Counted from the stretch's first letter, positions 36,969-44,436 are shown. The stretch: DNA of 64,000 bases from Pedobacter zeaxanthinifaciens (GCF_003313335.1 NZ_QMHP01000008.1:33383-97382), one strand, 5' to 3'. The notes: generated by a model not told the origin, from the sequence alone. Program-made: numbers and translations.

Positions 36969-38309
36969 TTATTGAGCTAAGGTTTTAATATCTCCTTTTG
37001 ATTTGATAAGCTGTATTTCAGCTACTTTGTAATTTAACAAGGCTTGTGTATAGCTATTTTGCGCTTGGGTTAAAGCGTTTTCAGTATCTAATAAATCAGT
37101 TAAAGAAGCCAAGCCGTTATTGTAATTGTTTTGTGTGCTCTGATAAATTTCCTGTGCCAATTCTGCATTTTTCTTTTGAGCAACTATCGTGTTAATGCTA
37201 TTTCTCAATTGAATTTTAGCATTTTCATAAGCCATATTTAAAGCATTGGTCATCTCTTTACGGTCAAACTCATATTGCTTAATTTCAACATCAGCCTGGC
37301 GAACTTTTGAGCGAGTTAAAAATCCATTGAAAATAGGAATGCGTAAAGTTAAGCCTATTGCCGAAGCATCGAAGCCAATTGCTCTGGAGTTGGATTTAAG
37401 GAAATCGAAGCCGTTAGCCTGACTGCTGTAGTTATAGTTTGCATTAAGCGCCAAGGTAGGATAGTATTCCGATACATAGGCTTTGCGCTGTAGGTCAAGC
37501 AATTTCTTTTGTACATCCATCAATTTAATTTCTGTGCGGTTAGCCAAACTAATTGTATCTGCCAATACTGGATTTTGATTAACATCTGTCAACTCAGTAG
37601 GAGGCAAGGTGATTGGCGTGTTGATAGGCATACCCATTGACAGCTTCAGCATGTTTTCCAACATAGTGATGGCATTAGCCGCTTGTTCTCTTTGGGTATT
37701 TAAGTTGGTTAAATTAACATTGATACGATCTACATCTATCTTTTTAGCCAAACCATTTTTATATTGGTTTGCAATAATGCGCTCTACCACCTTCACGTTT
37801 TTGATGTTGGTGTCAATCACATTCAGCTGTTGCCTATTTACCAATACTTGATAGTAATTGTTTGCTACTTGCTCAATTACCTGCTCTTGCGTTAGTTGTG
37901 CATTTAATCTGTAATAAGCTTCGCTAGATCTGGCTGCTTGCAAACCGGTAAACACTTGTTGGTTAAACAACTGTTGTGATAACTGTACGCCAGCGTTGGA
38001 GTTCCAAGTTTGGCCAAAGCGCAAAGTTTGTAGCTGTCCGCCGAAATCTACCACTTGTTGCCCGATGATGGCATTGTAAGTTAAGCCCACTGTTCCGTTA
38101 AGTTGTGGTAAAGCCTGTGCCCTAACTTCCTGCGTTTTGAATTTCCCCTTGTCCATCTCAAGCACAGCTTTTTTAGCATTTGTATTATTTTCTAATGCAT
38201 ATTTTAAAGCCTCCTTTAGCGTAATTGCTTGTTGTGCGAAGGTTAGGCTTGGCAAACTAATGCTAAAAGTTAGCAGAAATAACAGTTTTGCCGTCTTTAT
38301 TCTAAACAT
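36969..38309 (-). CDS. TolC-family outer-membrane efflux channel
   Basis: 446 aa. Signal peptide (PSLTFAQ cleavage region), then repeated long helices and strands with the TolC repeat words (ALKYALENNTNAKKA, NALTQAQNSYTQALLNY). Forms the trimeric exit duct for the RND pump. Only 6 bases follow the tetR stop before its start, so it is co-transcribed with tetR. Confidence 0.94.
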   Translation of the reverse strand: MFRIKTAKLLFLLTFSISLPSLTFAQQAITLKEALKYALENNTNAKKAVLEMDKGKFKTQEVRAQALPQLNGTVGLTYNAIIGQQVVDFGGQLQTLRFGQTWNSNAGVQLSQQLFNQQVFTGLQAARSSEAYYRLNAQLTQEQVIEQVANNYYQVLVNRQQLNVIDTNIKNVKVVERIIANQYKNGLAKKIDVDRINVNLTNLNTQREQAANAITMLENMLKLSMGMPINTPITLPPTELTDVNQNPVLADTISLANRTEIKLMDVQKKLLDLQRKAYVSEYYPTLALNANYNYSSQANGFDFLKSNSRAIGFDASAIGLTLRIPIFNGFLTRSKVRQADVEIKQYEFDRKEMTNALNMAYENAKIQLRNSINTIVAQKKNAELAQEIYQSTQNNYNNGLASLTDLLDTENALTQAQNSYTQALLNYKVAEIQLIKSKGDIKTLAQ

Positions 38310-38315
38310 AGTTGA

Positions 38316-38957
38316 TTAATTATTATTTTTTGGGTGATTTTCTTGTTCTTTTAACTCTTGATCGTATTTATGGATAAGTTTTAGCCCTTCATTGTTACAT
38401 ATTCCAAACAAAAAATGACGAGTTATTTCTACCATAATGTTAGCCAAGCTGTACTTGGTGGTATCATATAAATTATTTTGGGTGAAAATGGTATCTATTT
38501 GATTCAACCTCATCCTAGTTACAATCTCCACATTAAGCTCTTGTCTGTACAACCCTTCGGCAATGCCGCGTTGTAGGTTTTGGGCTACCGTTTTACCAAT
38601 TTCTTTTTCCTTAAAGGCGATGAAGTTTAACCAAGCTTCCTGATGATACTTTTGTAAATCGTAAAATAGCATGGGGTTCATTGTTGCTAAAAAGAAATCC
38701 ATATCCTGCATGCCAATAAAAACTTCCTGAACAGCATTTTCCGATTCCACCACGCACTTGTTCATCTGTAAATCCTGGTTCACAATTCTGTCTCTTATCA
38801 GGATGTTGATCAACTCATTTTTATCTTTAAAATTTTGATAAATGGTTTTCTTAGATACGCCCAGGTTTTTTGCAATATCATCCATCGTCACACTTTTAAA
38901 ACCGTATTGGCAAAAAAGTTTGTCCGCCCCGTCTATGATATAATCTTTAATTTCCAA
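38316..38957 (-). CDS. TetR/AcrR-family transcriptional regulator
   Basis: 213 aa. The N-terminal helix-turn-helix is MDDIAKNLGVSKKTIYQNF, followed by an alpha-helical ligand domain and a charged C-terminal tail (HPKNNN). First gene of the efflux operon, so it very likely represses its own operon through the palindrome at 38989-39024. The start is a TTG preceded by AAGGAG 5-6 bases upstream, one of the few clear Shine-Dalgarno sites here. Confidence 0.93.
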   Translation of the reverse strand: MEIKDYIIDGADKLFCQYGFKSVTMDDIAKNLGVSKKTIYQNFKDKNELINILIRDRIVNQDLQMNKCVVESENAVQEVFIGMQDMDFFLATMNPMLFYDLQKYHQEAWLNFIAFKEKEIGKTVAQNLQRGIAEGLYRQELNVEIVTRMRLNQIDTIFTQNNLYDTTKYSLANIMVEITRHFLFGICNNEGLKLIHKYDQELKEQENHPKNNN

Positions 38958-38983
38958 TTCTTACTCCTTTTCAAAATTCGCTA

Positions 38984-39010
38984 CAAAACTATGGAAACTT
39001 TTTTTAATCA
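38984..39010 (-). promoter_or_regulatory. Putative promoter of the efflux operon
   Basis: Read on the minus strand, TTTG, 17 bases, then TAGTTTTG (38991-38984) match the TTTG / TAnnTTTG consensus. The -33 to -7 interval lies inside the palindrome at 38989-39024. Confidence 0.6.
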
Positions 39011-39024
39011 AAAAGTTTCCATAG
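38989..39024. promoter_or_regulatory. TetR operator candidate: 36-bp perfect inverted repeat
   Basis: CTATGGAAACTTTTT, six bases, AAAAAGTTTCCATAG; all 15 base pairs match. It overlaps the promoter -33 and -7 spacing of tetR. Divergent murB starts 128 bases away. Binding by the neighbouring TetR is inferred. Confidence 0.75.
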
Positions 39025-39128
39025 CTAAATTTTTTGTTTTCAAGGTAAATTACATTTGGCAGACAAAATAGTTTTACCTGCGGTTGATATCATGTTGGCT
39101 CATCTAATTTAATGTGGTAAATCATTGT

Positions 39129-39136
39129 TACATTTG
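39129..39136 (+). promoter_or_regulatory. murB -7 box
   Basis: TACATTTG matches TAnnTTTG and stands 15 bases before the murB ATG. No clear -33 box was found. Confidence 0.4.
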
Positions 39137-39151
39137 CACAAAACTTATGTT

Positions 39152-40165
39152 ATGCCGTTTACTACAAATCAGCCATTAAAAAACTTAAATACTTTTGGAA
39201 TAAGCGTTAACGCTAAATTTTTTGCGGAGATTTTATCTGAAAAGGATTTGGCAACTGTTTTTGCAAGCGACATCGTAAAAGCAAATAAGTTGCTAGTGCT
39301 TGGTGGAGGTAGTAACATGCTTTTTATCAAAGATTACGAAGGCTTGGTACTTAAAGTTGGCATTAAAGGGATTAATGTAGAAGAGCGGGGCGATGATGTA
39401 TTGGTTACTGCTGGAGCAGGTGAAGTTTGGGATGTACTGGTAAAGTATTGTGTAGCTAAAGGTTACGCTGGTATGGAAAACTTAACGCTAATTCCTGGTA
39501 CCGTTGGTGCTTCACCTATCCAAAATATTGGGGCCTACGGTGTAGAGGTAAAAGATATTTTTGAAAGTTGTACAGCATTTGAAATAGCAACTGGTGAGAT
39601 TAGAACTTTTACTAAAGCTGATTGTGAGTTTGCTTACAGGGAGAGTGTTTTTAAAGGGAAACTTAAAGGGAAGTTCATTGTTACATCAGTTACTTATCGG
39701 TTATCTAAAAAACCTAATGTACAAACACATTATGGTGCAATTAACGCCGAGTTAGAAAAAAGAGGAATAAGTGAGCCTACAATTGCGGATATTTCTGAAG
39801 TAGTTGCTGCCATTAGGGTAAGCAAACTACCTGATCCAAGTACAATTGGGAATGCGGGAAGCTTTTTCAAGAATCCCATTATTGATCAAACGGTTTTTGA
39901 ACAATTGGTGTCGCAATTTCCAGACATGCCGCACTATCCGGCGGCTGATGGTAGGGTAAAATTAGCAGCAGGCTGGTTGATAGAAGCCTGTGGTTTTAAA
40001 GGAATGGTGGAAGGTAATACCGGTACTTGGAAAAATCAGGCTTTAGTTTTGGTAAATCATGGTGGTGCAACAGGACAGGAGGTGTACAGATTTTCGGAAA
40101 CTATCATCAATACTGTACAGCAAAAATTTGGTGTTTTACTAGAGCGAGAAGTTAATATCATTTAA
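39152..40165 (+). CDS. murB: UDP-N-acetylenolpyruvoylglucosamine reductase (type I MurB)
   Basis: Reduces the enolpyruvyl group to UDP-MurNAc in the cytoplasmic steps of peptidoglycan synthesis, using FAD and NADPH. 337 aa from the ATG at 39152 (an upstream TTG at 39125 lies in the promoter). FAD-binding stretches VLGGGSNML and IPGTVGASPIQNIGAYG are intact, and the proton-donating serine sits in NAGSFFKNP. C-terminal type I domain present. Essential house-keeping gene. Confidence 0.96.
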   Translation: MPFTTNQPLKNLNTFGISVNAKFFAEILSEKDLATVFASDIVKANKLLVLGGGSNMLFIKDYEGLVLKVGIKGINVEERGDDVLVTAGAGEVWDVLVKYCVAKGYAGMENLTLIPGTVGASPIQNIGAYGVEVKDIFESCTAFEIATGEIRTFTKADCEFAYRESVFKGKLKGKFIVTSVTYRLSKKPNVQTHYGAINAELEKRGISEPTIADISEVVAAIRVSKLPDPSTIGNAGSFFKNPIIDQTVFEQLVSQFPDMPHYPAADGRVKLAAGWLIEACGFKGMVEGNTGTWKNQALVLVNHGGATGQEVYRFSETIINTVQQKFGVLLEREVNII

Positions 40166-40320
40166 TTATAGCTGTAGGAAGTACTTTTTAATCCTTAAAT
40201 ACAAATAGGTTTTATAAATTCTAGTTTTTGGTATCATAGTTGTGATGTGTTACATAACTATGACAGTTGCCGCCCATCTAGCATCTGTTCTTTTATTAAC
40301 TAAAAACTAAGAATAAGAAT

Positions 40321-40836
40321 ATGACACAGCTGCAATTTAACGAACAACTTAACGATTATTCTACCTCATTGAAATCATTTGCCTTAAATTTTACTAAAGA
40401 TATGGAGGATGCGAATGATTTGGTGCAGGATACCATGCTCAAGGCCGTAACATATTATAGTAAATTCAAAGAAGGTACAAATTTAAAAGGGTGGTTATTC
40501 ACCATCATGCGTAATACGTTTATCAATAACTACAGAAGATTGGTTAAAACTAATGCCTTAATTACGCAAAGCGAAGACATTACTTATGCTAACTTACATT
40601 ATAGCGCAACTAACAATGCCGTAGAAAGCAAATTTGTGCTAAAAGATATCAACAAAGCGCTTGAATCTCTTGCCCCAGAGTACTATGTTCCATTTATTAA
40701 ATATTTTGAGGGCTTTAAATACCATGAAATTGCTGAAGAGTTAAATATTCCAATTGGTACGGTTAAAACACGTATCCACGTAGCTAGAGGTCAGCTGAAA
40801 AAGTACCTTAAAAACTACGGTGCCGACAGAGGATAA
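40321..40836 (+). CDS. RNA polymerase sigma factor, ECF family (stand-alone)
   Basis: 171 aa. Region 2 has DANDLVQDTMLKAVTYYSKF and GWLFTIMRNTFINNYRR. Region 4 has YHEIAEELNIPIGTVKTRIH. No adjacent anti-sigma gene: upstream is murB and downstream, after a terminator, a membrane protein on the same strand. It belongs to the RpoE-like group common in Bacteroidota; its regulon is unknown. Confidence 0.92.
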   Translation: MTQLQFNEQLNDYSTSLKSFALNFTKDMEDANDLVQDTMLKAVTYYSKFKEGTNLKGWLFTIMRNTFINNYRRLVKTNALITQSEDITYANLHYSATNNAVESKFVLKDINKALESLAPEYYVPFIKYFEGFKYHEIAEELNIPIGTVKTRIHVARGQLKKYLKNYGADRG

Positions 40837-40862
40837 GTTTAAATTTCTAATATATATAGTGA

Positions 40863-40888
40863 AGCCCCTACCAAAAGTTGGGGCTTTT
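40863..40888 (+). terminator. Terminator of the sigma gene
   Basis: AGCCCCTA...TTGGGGCT stem with a TTTTA tail, 26 bases after the stop. Confidence 0.75.
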
Positions 40889-40930
40889 ACTTTGTAAAGA
40901 AACTTTAAAGGGATTAAAATTAATAAATGA

Positions 40931-40938
40931 TACTTTTG
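40931..40938 (+). promoter_or_regulatory. -7 box of the membrane protein/b5 operon
   Basis: TACTTTTG matches TAnnTTTG, 18 bases before the ATG. A TTTA (40904-40907) is 23 bases upstream. Confidence 0.45.
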
Positions 40939-40955
40939 CGTATTAAATCAGTATC

Positions 40956-41636
40956 ATGAAGTTTTTATTTTTAGCGTTGTCGCTAGCTTTTTTGCTTAAG
41001 CCCTTAGGATTGCAAGTTGTTAAAAAGATTTTTAACAATGCTAATTTAAAGCCTGCTTTAGGCGCAAGTTTAATTGCCACCATATTATTTTCGGCTACGG
41101 CGGCAGTACTTAGCATGATTGGCGTTGTGCTTTTTGATGTGAATAAAACTGTTGACGTTTTAATTAATGAGCTGCCCATTGAGCAGTATCTGCTTAATTT
41201 TAGTTTAAGTTTTGGGGGAATTGCGGTGTACCTTTACCTTAACCAAGTTTTCCCCAAAAATGATTTACAAAAATATAGTTTGGCGTTAAGTAACTTGCTT
41301 ATAGGATTGAGCATCGCTTTTTTATTTTTCGCTTATCCTAAATGGTTTACCATGGTTACGTTTGCTATGTTGGTTTTGGTATTGCTATTAATCGAATATG
41401 TAGGCAAAATTAGGTTCATGTATTGGGCCTATCGGGCTTTTGCTGTAATGTTGATTCCGCTGCTTGTGATCTACGGCATTCTATTTAACAACGGTACACT
41501 TAAAATCGCTAGCAATCAATTGTCTGATATGTATTTGTTTAAAATTCCAGTGGAGCAATGTTTTATGTTTTTAGCGATGTTCCTGGTAAGTGTATATATG
41601 TTTGAGTTTTTTAAAGCGAGGGCTGCTAAGCGATAA
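40956..41636 (+). CDS. Lycopene-cyclase-domain (CrtYcd-like) membrane protein
   Basis: 226 aa with about seven membrane segments. Two internally related halves each end in the family's Pro-x-Glu motif: DVNKTVDVLINELPIEQYLL and the later DMYLFKIPVEQCF. This is the layout of the carotenoid-cyclase domain (CarR/CrtYcd) superfamily. Other catalytic residues are not confidently conserved, and no other carotenoid gene is in the window, so cyclase activity is not claimed. It shares the TAATG stop/start with the cytochrome b5-like gene behind it. Confidence 0.7.
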   Translation: MKFLFLALSLAFLLKPLGLQVVKKIFNNANLKPALGASLIATILFSATAAVLSMIGVVLFDVNKTVDVLINELPIEQYLLNFSLSFGGIAVYLYLNQVFPKNDLQKYSLALSNLLIGLSIAFLFFAYPKWFTMVTFAMLVLVLLLIEYVGKIRFMYWAYRAFAVMLIPLLVIYGILFNNGTLKIASNQLSDMYLFKIPVEQCFMFLAMFLVSVYMFEFFKARAAKR

Positions 41637-41869
41637 TGGAACTTCCAATTTATACCAAATCGCAGCTAGCATTACGTAACGGCCAAGACAAGCCTCAAAT
41701 TTGGGTAGCTTATAAAGGGATGATTTATGATGTTACTGACAGCAGGTTGTGGCGAAATGGTAAGCATTATGAGCATTGGGCCGGTCAGGATTTAACCGAG
41801 GAACTGGCTGATGCGCCACACACCGAAATGGTTTTTGAAAAATTTGAAGCTGTAGGAGTGTTGCAATAA
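41636..41869 (+). CDS. Cytochrome b5-like heme/steroid-binding domain protein
   Basis: 77 aa, one domain. The b5-type fold signature GKHYEHWAGQDLT is followed by APHTEMVFEKFEAVG. His residues at 44/47 and 62 are possible heme ligands, while canonical b5 uses an HPGG loop that is missing here. It resembles the bacterial predicted heme/steroid-binding proteins. No signal peptide. Translationally coupled to the membrane protein upstream, so the pair may work together. Confidence 0.85.
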   Translation: MELPIYTKSQLALRNGQDKPQIWVAYKGMIYDVTDSRLWRNGKHYEHWAGQDLTEELADAPHTEMVFEKFEAVGVLQ

Positions 41870-42180
41870 ATTAGTAACCTGAGTTGGATTATTATTTATT
41901 TGATTTACAATAATATACCATATTTTATAGTTCACTGAGCCCGATCCGAACATTAGGGATTAGTATCAGTTTTGAAAAGCTAATTAGCAATGAATTAATT
42001 GGAGAACTCGGGTTAGTAGAAGCTTACGTAAATAATTGCAGTGATTTTTTAGAGTGGTTGTTTTTTGCAACGACCATACAAAAATAGCCCCGGTTGTAGC
42101 GAGCATCCCGATTTTACATCGGGATAAAGCGTAAAACGGGACTATCCTTATATAGTAGAAGAATTACTGCGCTTCAAGAA
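41870..42180. repeat. Intergenic 311 bp with a nested inverted repeat
   Basis: No gene is supported in this stretch. Positions 42087-42151 fold as nested arms: ATCCCGA/TCGGGAT inside, TAGCG/CGCTT-like and TAGCCCCG/CGGGACTA outside. It lies 30 bases beyond the convergent PfkB stop and may terminate it. Confidence 0.65.
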
Positions 42181-43101
42181 TTATTGTGCAATCTCAAAGC
42201 TGCTTAAATTCACAAATTGTTGCAGTCGGCTGCTGATTTCTTCTTGGCTTAGTTCCAATAAGCGCTCTGTTCCAAATTTTTCAACGCAGAACGATGCCAA
42301 CGCGGAGCCATAAATTAGCGCATTTTTCATGTTGTTAAAATTGATGGTGCCAACTTTAGCTAGGTAGCCAATAAATCCGCCAGCAAAAGTATCGCCAGCG
42401 CCAGTTGGATCAAAAACATCTGCCAAAGGAAGTGCAGGCGCAGAGAAAATTTTGTCTTCGTGGAATAACAAAGCACCGTGTTCACCTTTTTTGATGATCA
42501 GGTATTTTGGACCCATGGTTAAAATTTTGTTTGCTGCCTTTACCAGGGAGTATTCGCCAGAAAGTTGACGGGCTTCAGAATCGTTAATGGTTAGTACGTC
42601 TACCATTTTGATGGTTTCTAACAAATCATCCATCATAATGTCCATCCAAAAATTCATGGTGTCCATTACAATTAGCTTAGGCCTGTTTTTAAGGCGTTTA
42701 ATTACGGTTTGTTGTATGGCAGGGGTTAGGTTGCCTAACATTAAATATTCGCAATCTTGGTAGCTGTCGGGAATAATGGGATCGAAGTTCTCCAATACGT
42801 TCAATTCCGTAATTAGCGTATCACGACTATTCATGTCGTTGTGGTATTTGCCGCTCCAAAAGAAAGATTTCTCGCCTTCTTTAACTTGTAAACCTTCGGT
42901 ATCTACACCGTGCTGGTTAAGTTTTTGAATGTCTTCTTTTTTGAAATCATCGCCCACAACGGCAACAATTTTTGTTTTGTTGTAAAGGTAGGAAGCTGCC
43001 AAACTAGCAAACGTAGCTGCGCCACCTACAATTTTATCTGTTTTTCCAAAAGGAGTTTCTATGGCATCAAAAGCCACAGTACCTATGATTATCAGGCTCA
43101 T
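42181..43101 (-). CDS. PfkB-family sugar/nucleoside kinase
   Basis: 306 aa, cytoplasmic. N-terminal glycine motif GGAATFASLAASYL and the C-terminal anion-hole and catalytic base motif DPTGAGDTFAGGF are both present. An Asn-Asp-Ser-Glu-type motif (TINDSEARQL) sits at the middle. Substrate could be ribose, adenosine, fructose or another sugar. The gene is monocistronic, upstream of the tRNA region on the other strand. Confidence 0.9.
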   Translation of the reverse strand: MSLIIIGTVAFDAIETPFGKTDKIVGGAATFASLAASYLYNKTKIVAVVGDDFKKEDIQKLNQHGVDTEGLQVKEGEKSFFWSGKYHNDMNSRDTLITELNVLENFDPIIPDSYQDCEYLMLGNLTPAIQQTVIKRLKNRPKLIVMDTMNFWMDIMMDDLLETIKMVDVLTINDSEARQLSGEYSLVKAANKILTMGPKYLIIKKGEHGALLFHEDKIFSAPALPLADVFDPTGAGDTFAGGFIGYLAKVGTINFNNMKNALIYGSALASFCVEKFGTERLLELSQEEISSRLQQFVNLSSFEIAQ

Positions 43102-43243
43102 ATGTAAATTGTTATATTTTTTATCTTTTTTTTCGCTACAAATATTGCATAAATAATTTAAAAGCCCTAATATTGCATTCCCAAAACGAACAAGGGTGTT
43201 TTAGTGAAAACTAACATTTGCCGCGTTTAGGGAAAGCCAGCAC

Positions 43244-43358
43244 TCCTTCTTAGCTCAGCTGGTTAGAGTCCCGTACTTACGGGATTAATCAGGGGGTGCG
43301 AAGAGAGCGAGCCAAAGGATTTTGGTGTAAAGTTTAATGATAACCATTTAAAATATAT
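43244..43358 (+). repeat. Disrupted tRNA-Asn-like unit 0
   Basis: TCCTTCT acceptor-like bases and the TAGCTCAGCTGGTTAGAG D-arm are intact, then TCCCGTACTTACGGGA replaces the anticodon stem. The T-arm-like end is degenerate (GAGAGCGAGCC). Ends directly at the first true tRNA. Confidence 0.8.
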
Positions 43359-43432
43359 TCCCGAATAGCTCAGCTGGTTAGAGCATCTGACTGTTAATCA
43401 GAGGGTCGCTGGTTCGAGCCCAGCTTCGGGAG
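43359..43432 (+). tRNA. tRNA-Asn (GTT), copy 1
   Basis: 74 bases folding as a full cloverleaf. Acceptor TCCCGAA pairs with TTCGGGA; the D arm is AGCTCAGCTGGTTAGAGC; the anticodon loop CTGTTAA reads GTT; the T arm is CTGGTTCGAGCCCAG. CCA is not encoded. Followed by its own terminator at 43438-43462. Confidence 0.96.
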
Positions 43433-43437
43433 CAAGA

Positions 43438-43462
43438 GCCTTACATGTTAGTAAGGCTTTTT
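43438..43462 (+). terminator. Terminator after tRNA-Asn copy 1
   Basis: GCCTTAC and GTAAGGC with a six-base loop and TTTTT. Confidence 0.85.
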
Positions 43463-43503
43463 ATTTGAAAAGTTAATAGCCAATATTTCCGTTAAAGGAA
43501 TAT

Positions 43504-43845
43504 TCCCGAATAGCTCAGCTGGTTAGAGTCCCGTACTTACGGGATTAATTAGAGGGAGCAAAAAGGGTTGAGCCAAAGGATTTTTGGTTTAAGGTTTATT
43601 GATAATAAAAAAAATATTCCCGAATAGCTCAGCTGGTTAGAGTCCCGTACTTACGGGATTAATTAGAGGGAGCAAAAAGGGTTGAGCCAAAGGATTTTTG
43701 GTTTAAGGTTTATTGATAATAAAAAAAATATTCCCGAATAGCTCAGCTGGTTAGAGTCCCGTACTTACGGGATTAATTAGAGGGAGCAAAAAGGGTTGAG
43801 CCAAAGGATTTTTGGTTTAAGGTTTATTGATAATAAAAAAAATAT
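43504..43845 (+). repeat. Three perfect 114-bp tandem disrupted tRNA-Asn units
   Basis: Units begin at 43504, 43618 and 43732 and appear identical base for base. Each has the tRNA-Asn acceptor and D arm (TCCCGAATAGCTCAGCTGG, TTAGAG), then the TCCCGTACTTACGGGA hairpin where the anticodon arm should be. A remnant of the T arm and an A/T-rich joint follow. The next unit begins directly at the following TCCCGAA; the last unit joins the second true tRNA. Confidence 0.93.
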
Positions 43846-43919
43846 TCCCGAATAGCTCAGCTGGTTAGAGCATCTGACTGTTAATCAGAGGGTCGCTGGT
43901 TCGAGCCCAGCTTCGGGAG
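43846..43919 (+). tRNA. tRNA-Asn (GTT), copy 2
   Basis: Identical to copy 1 over 74 bases: same acceptor, GTT anticodon and T arm. A terminator at 43924-43953 follows at once and also ends directly at the start codon of the GIY-YIG gene. Confidence 0.96.
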
Positions 43920-43976
43920 CAAAAGCCTCACAGTCCGTGGGGCTTTTTTGTTTGATGACATTTTACATCTACATAC
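43905..43976. repeat. Direct repeat, left copy: tRNA 3' end, terminator and nuclease start
   Basis: Begins GCCCAGCTTCGGGAGCAA, runs through the tRNA terminator into the ATGACATTTTACATC start of the GIY-YIG gene. The right copy is at 44301-44372 and differs at only a few bases. The pair flanks the nuclease gene. Confidence 0.9.
43924..43953 (+). terminator. Terminator after tRNA-Asn copy 2
   Basis: AGCCTCAC and GTGGGGCT (one G-U) form a stem, then six T. A duplicate lies at 44321-44350. Confidence 0.85.
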
Positions 43977-44260
43977 TTTGGTCGGAGGTTTCCGATATCT
44001 ATTACGTTGGCTACACTTCCGACTACGAAAAGAGGTTGTTGGAGCACAACACTAGCATCTACCATACGTTTACTTCCAAGCATAGACCGTGGTTACTTAA
44101 GGCTGTGTTTAGCTGTGGCGATAATAAGTCGGAAGCTTTGCGCATTGAGCGTTTCATTAAACGGCAAAAGAGCAGGAAGCTGATCGAGAAATTAATTGCA
44201 GGCGATGATTTTAGCGGTGAGTTCGCTCAGCTTGTTAGAGTCCCGTATATTCGGGAATAA
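43955..44260 (+). CDS. GIY-YIG nuclease with tRNA-derived C-terminus
   Basis: 101 aa from the ATG at 43955, which gives the family N-terminus MTFYIYILWSEVSDIYYVGY (the GIY and YIG equivalents are YIY and YVG). Arg in YEKRLLEHN and the Glu-bearing helix EALRIERFIKRQ complete the small single-domain nuclease fold. The last residues (AQLVRVPYIRE) are read from a disrupted tRNA-Asn D arm and hairpin at 44216-44260. It starts two bases after the T run of a tRNA terminator, so read-through may be needed. Homing or repeat-linked activity is possible but unproven. Confidence 0.88.
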   Translation: MTFYIYILWSEVSDIYYVGYTSDYEKRLLEHNTSIYHTFTSKHRPWLLKAVFSCGDNKSEALRIERFIKRQKSRKLIEKLIAGDDFSGEFAQLVRVPYIRE

Positions 44261-44315
44261 TCAAAGGTTCGCTGGGAAGTATGATTCCGATTATTGGAAA
44301 GCCCAGCTTCGGGAG
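44216..44315 (+). pseudogene. Disrupted tRNA-Asn copy behind the GIY-YIG gene
   Basis: A D-arm-like GCTCAGCTTGTTAGAG precedes the hairpin TCCCGTATATTCGGGA. The T-loop is broken by about 25 bases (GAAGTATGATTCC...) between GCTGG and GCCCAG. The acceptor 3' end CTTCGGGA is intact, but the 5' acceptor is not. It overlaps the last 45 bases of the nuclease gene. Confidence 0.82.
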
Positions 44316-44372
44316 CAAGAGCCTCACAGTCCGTGGGGCTTTTTTGTTTGATGACATTTTGCATCTGCATAT
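44301..44372. repeat. Direct repeat, right copy
   Basis: Matches 43905-43976, including the terminator and an ATGACATTTTGCATC start-codon remnant that stops after nine codons. Confidence 0.9.
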
Positions 44373-44396
44373 CTTCTTAGCAGATAGCTTTTTGAG

Positions 44397-44429
44397 AAAC
44401 TTACGAAATCTACACGACTTCGTAAGTTT
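44397..44429. terminator. Bidirectional hairpin after the molybdenum enzyme operon
   Basis: AAACTTACGAA and TTCGTAAGTTT form a perfect 11-bp stem, 8 bases after the operon's last stop; T-rich on the plus side. Confidence 0.55.
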
Positions 44430-44436
44430 TGTATTT

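Noticed and set aside
38989-39024. Palindrome as a transcription terminator
   Set aside because: It lies upstream of both divergent genes, not at a gene end, and it overlaps a promoter.
43244-43330. Further functional tRNA genes among the disrupted units
   Set aside because: The anticodon arm is replaced by a hairpin and the acceptor 3' half is missing, so no cloverleaf can form.
43244-43845. CRISPR-like array
   Set aside because: Units are tRNA-derived, in direct contact with no variable spacers, and no cas gene is near.
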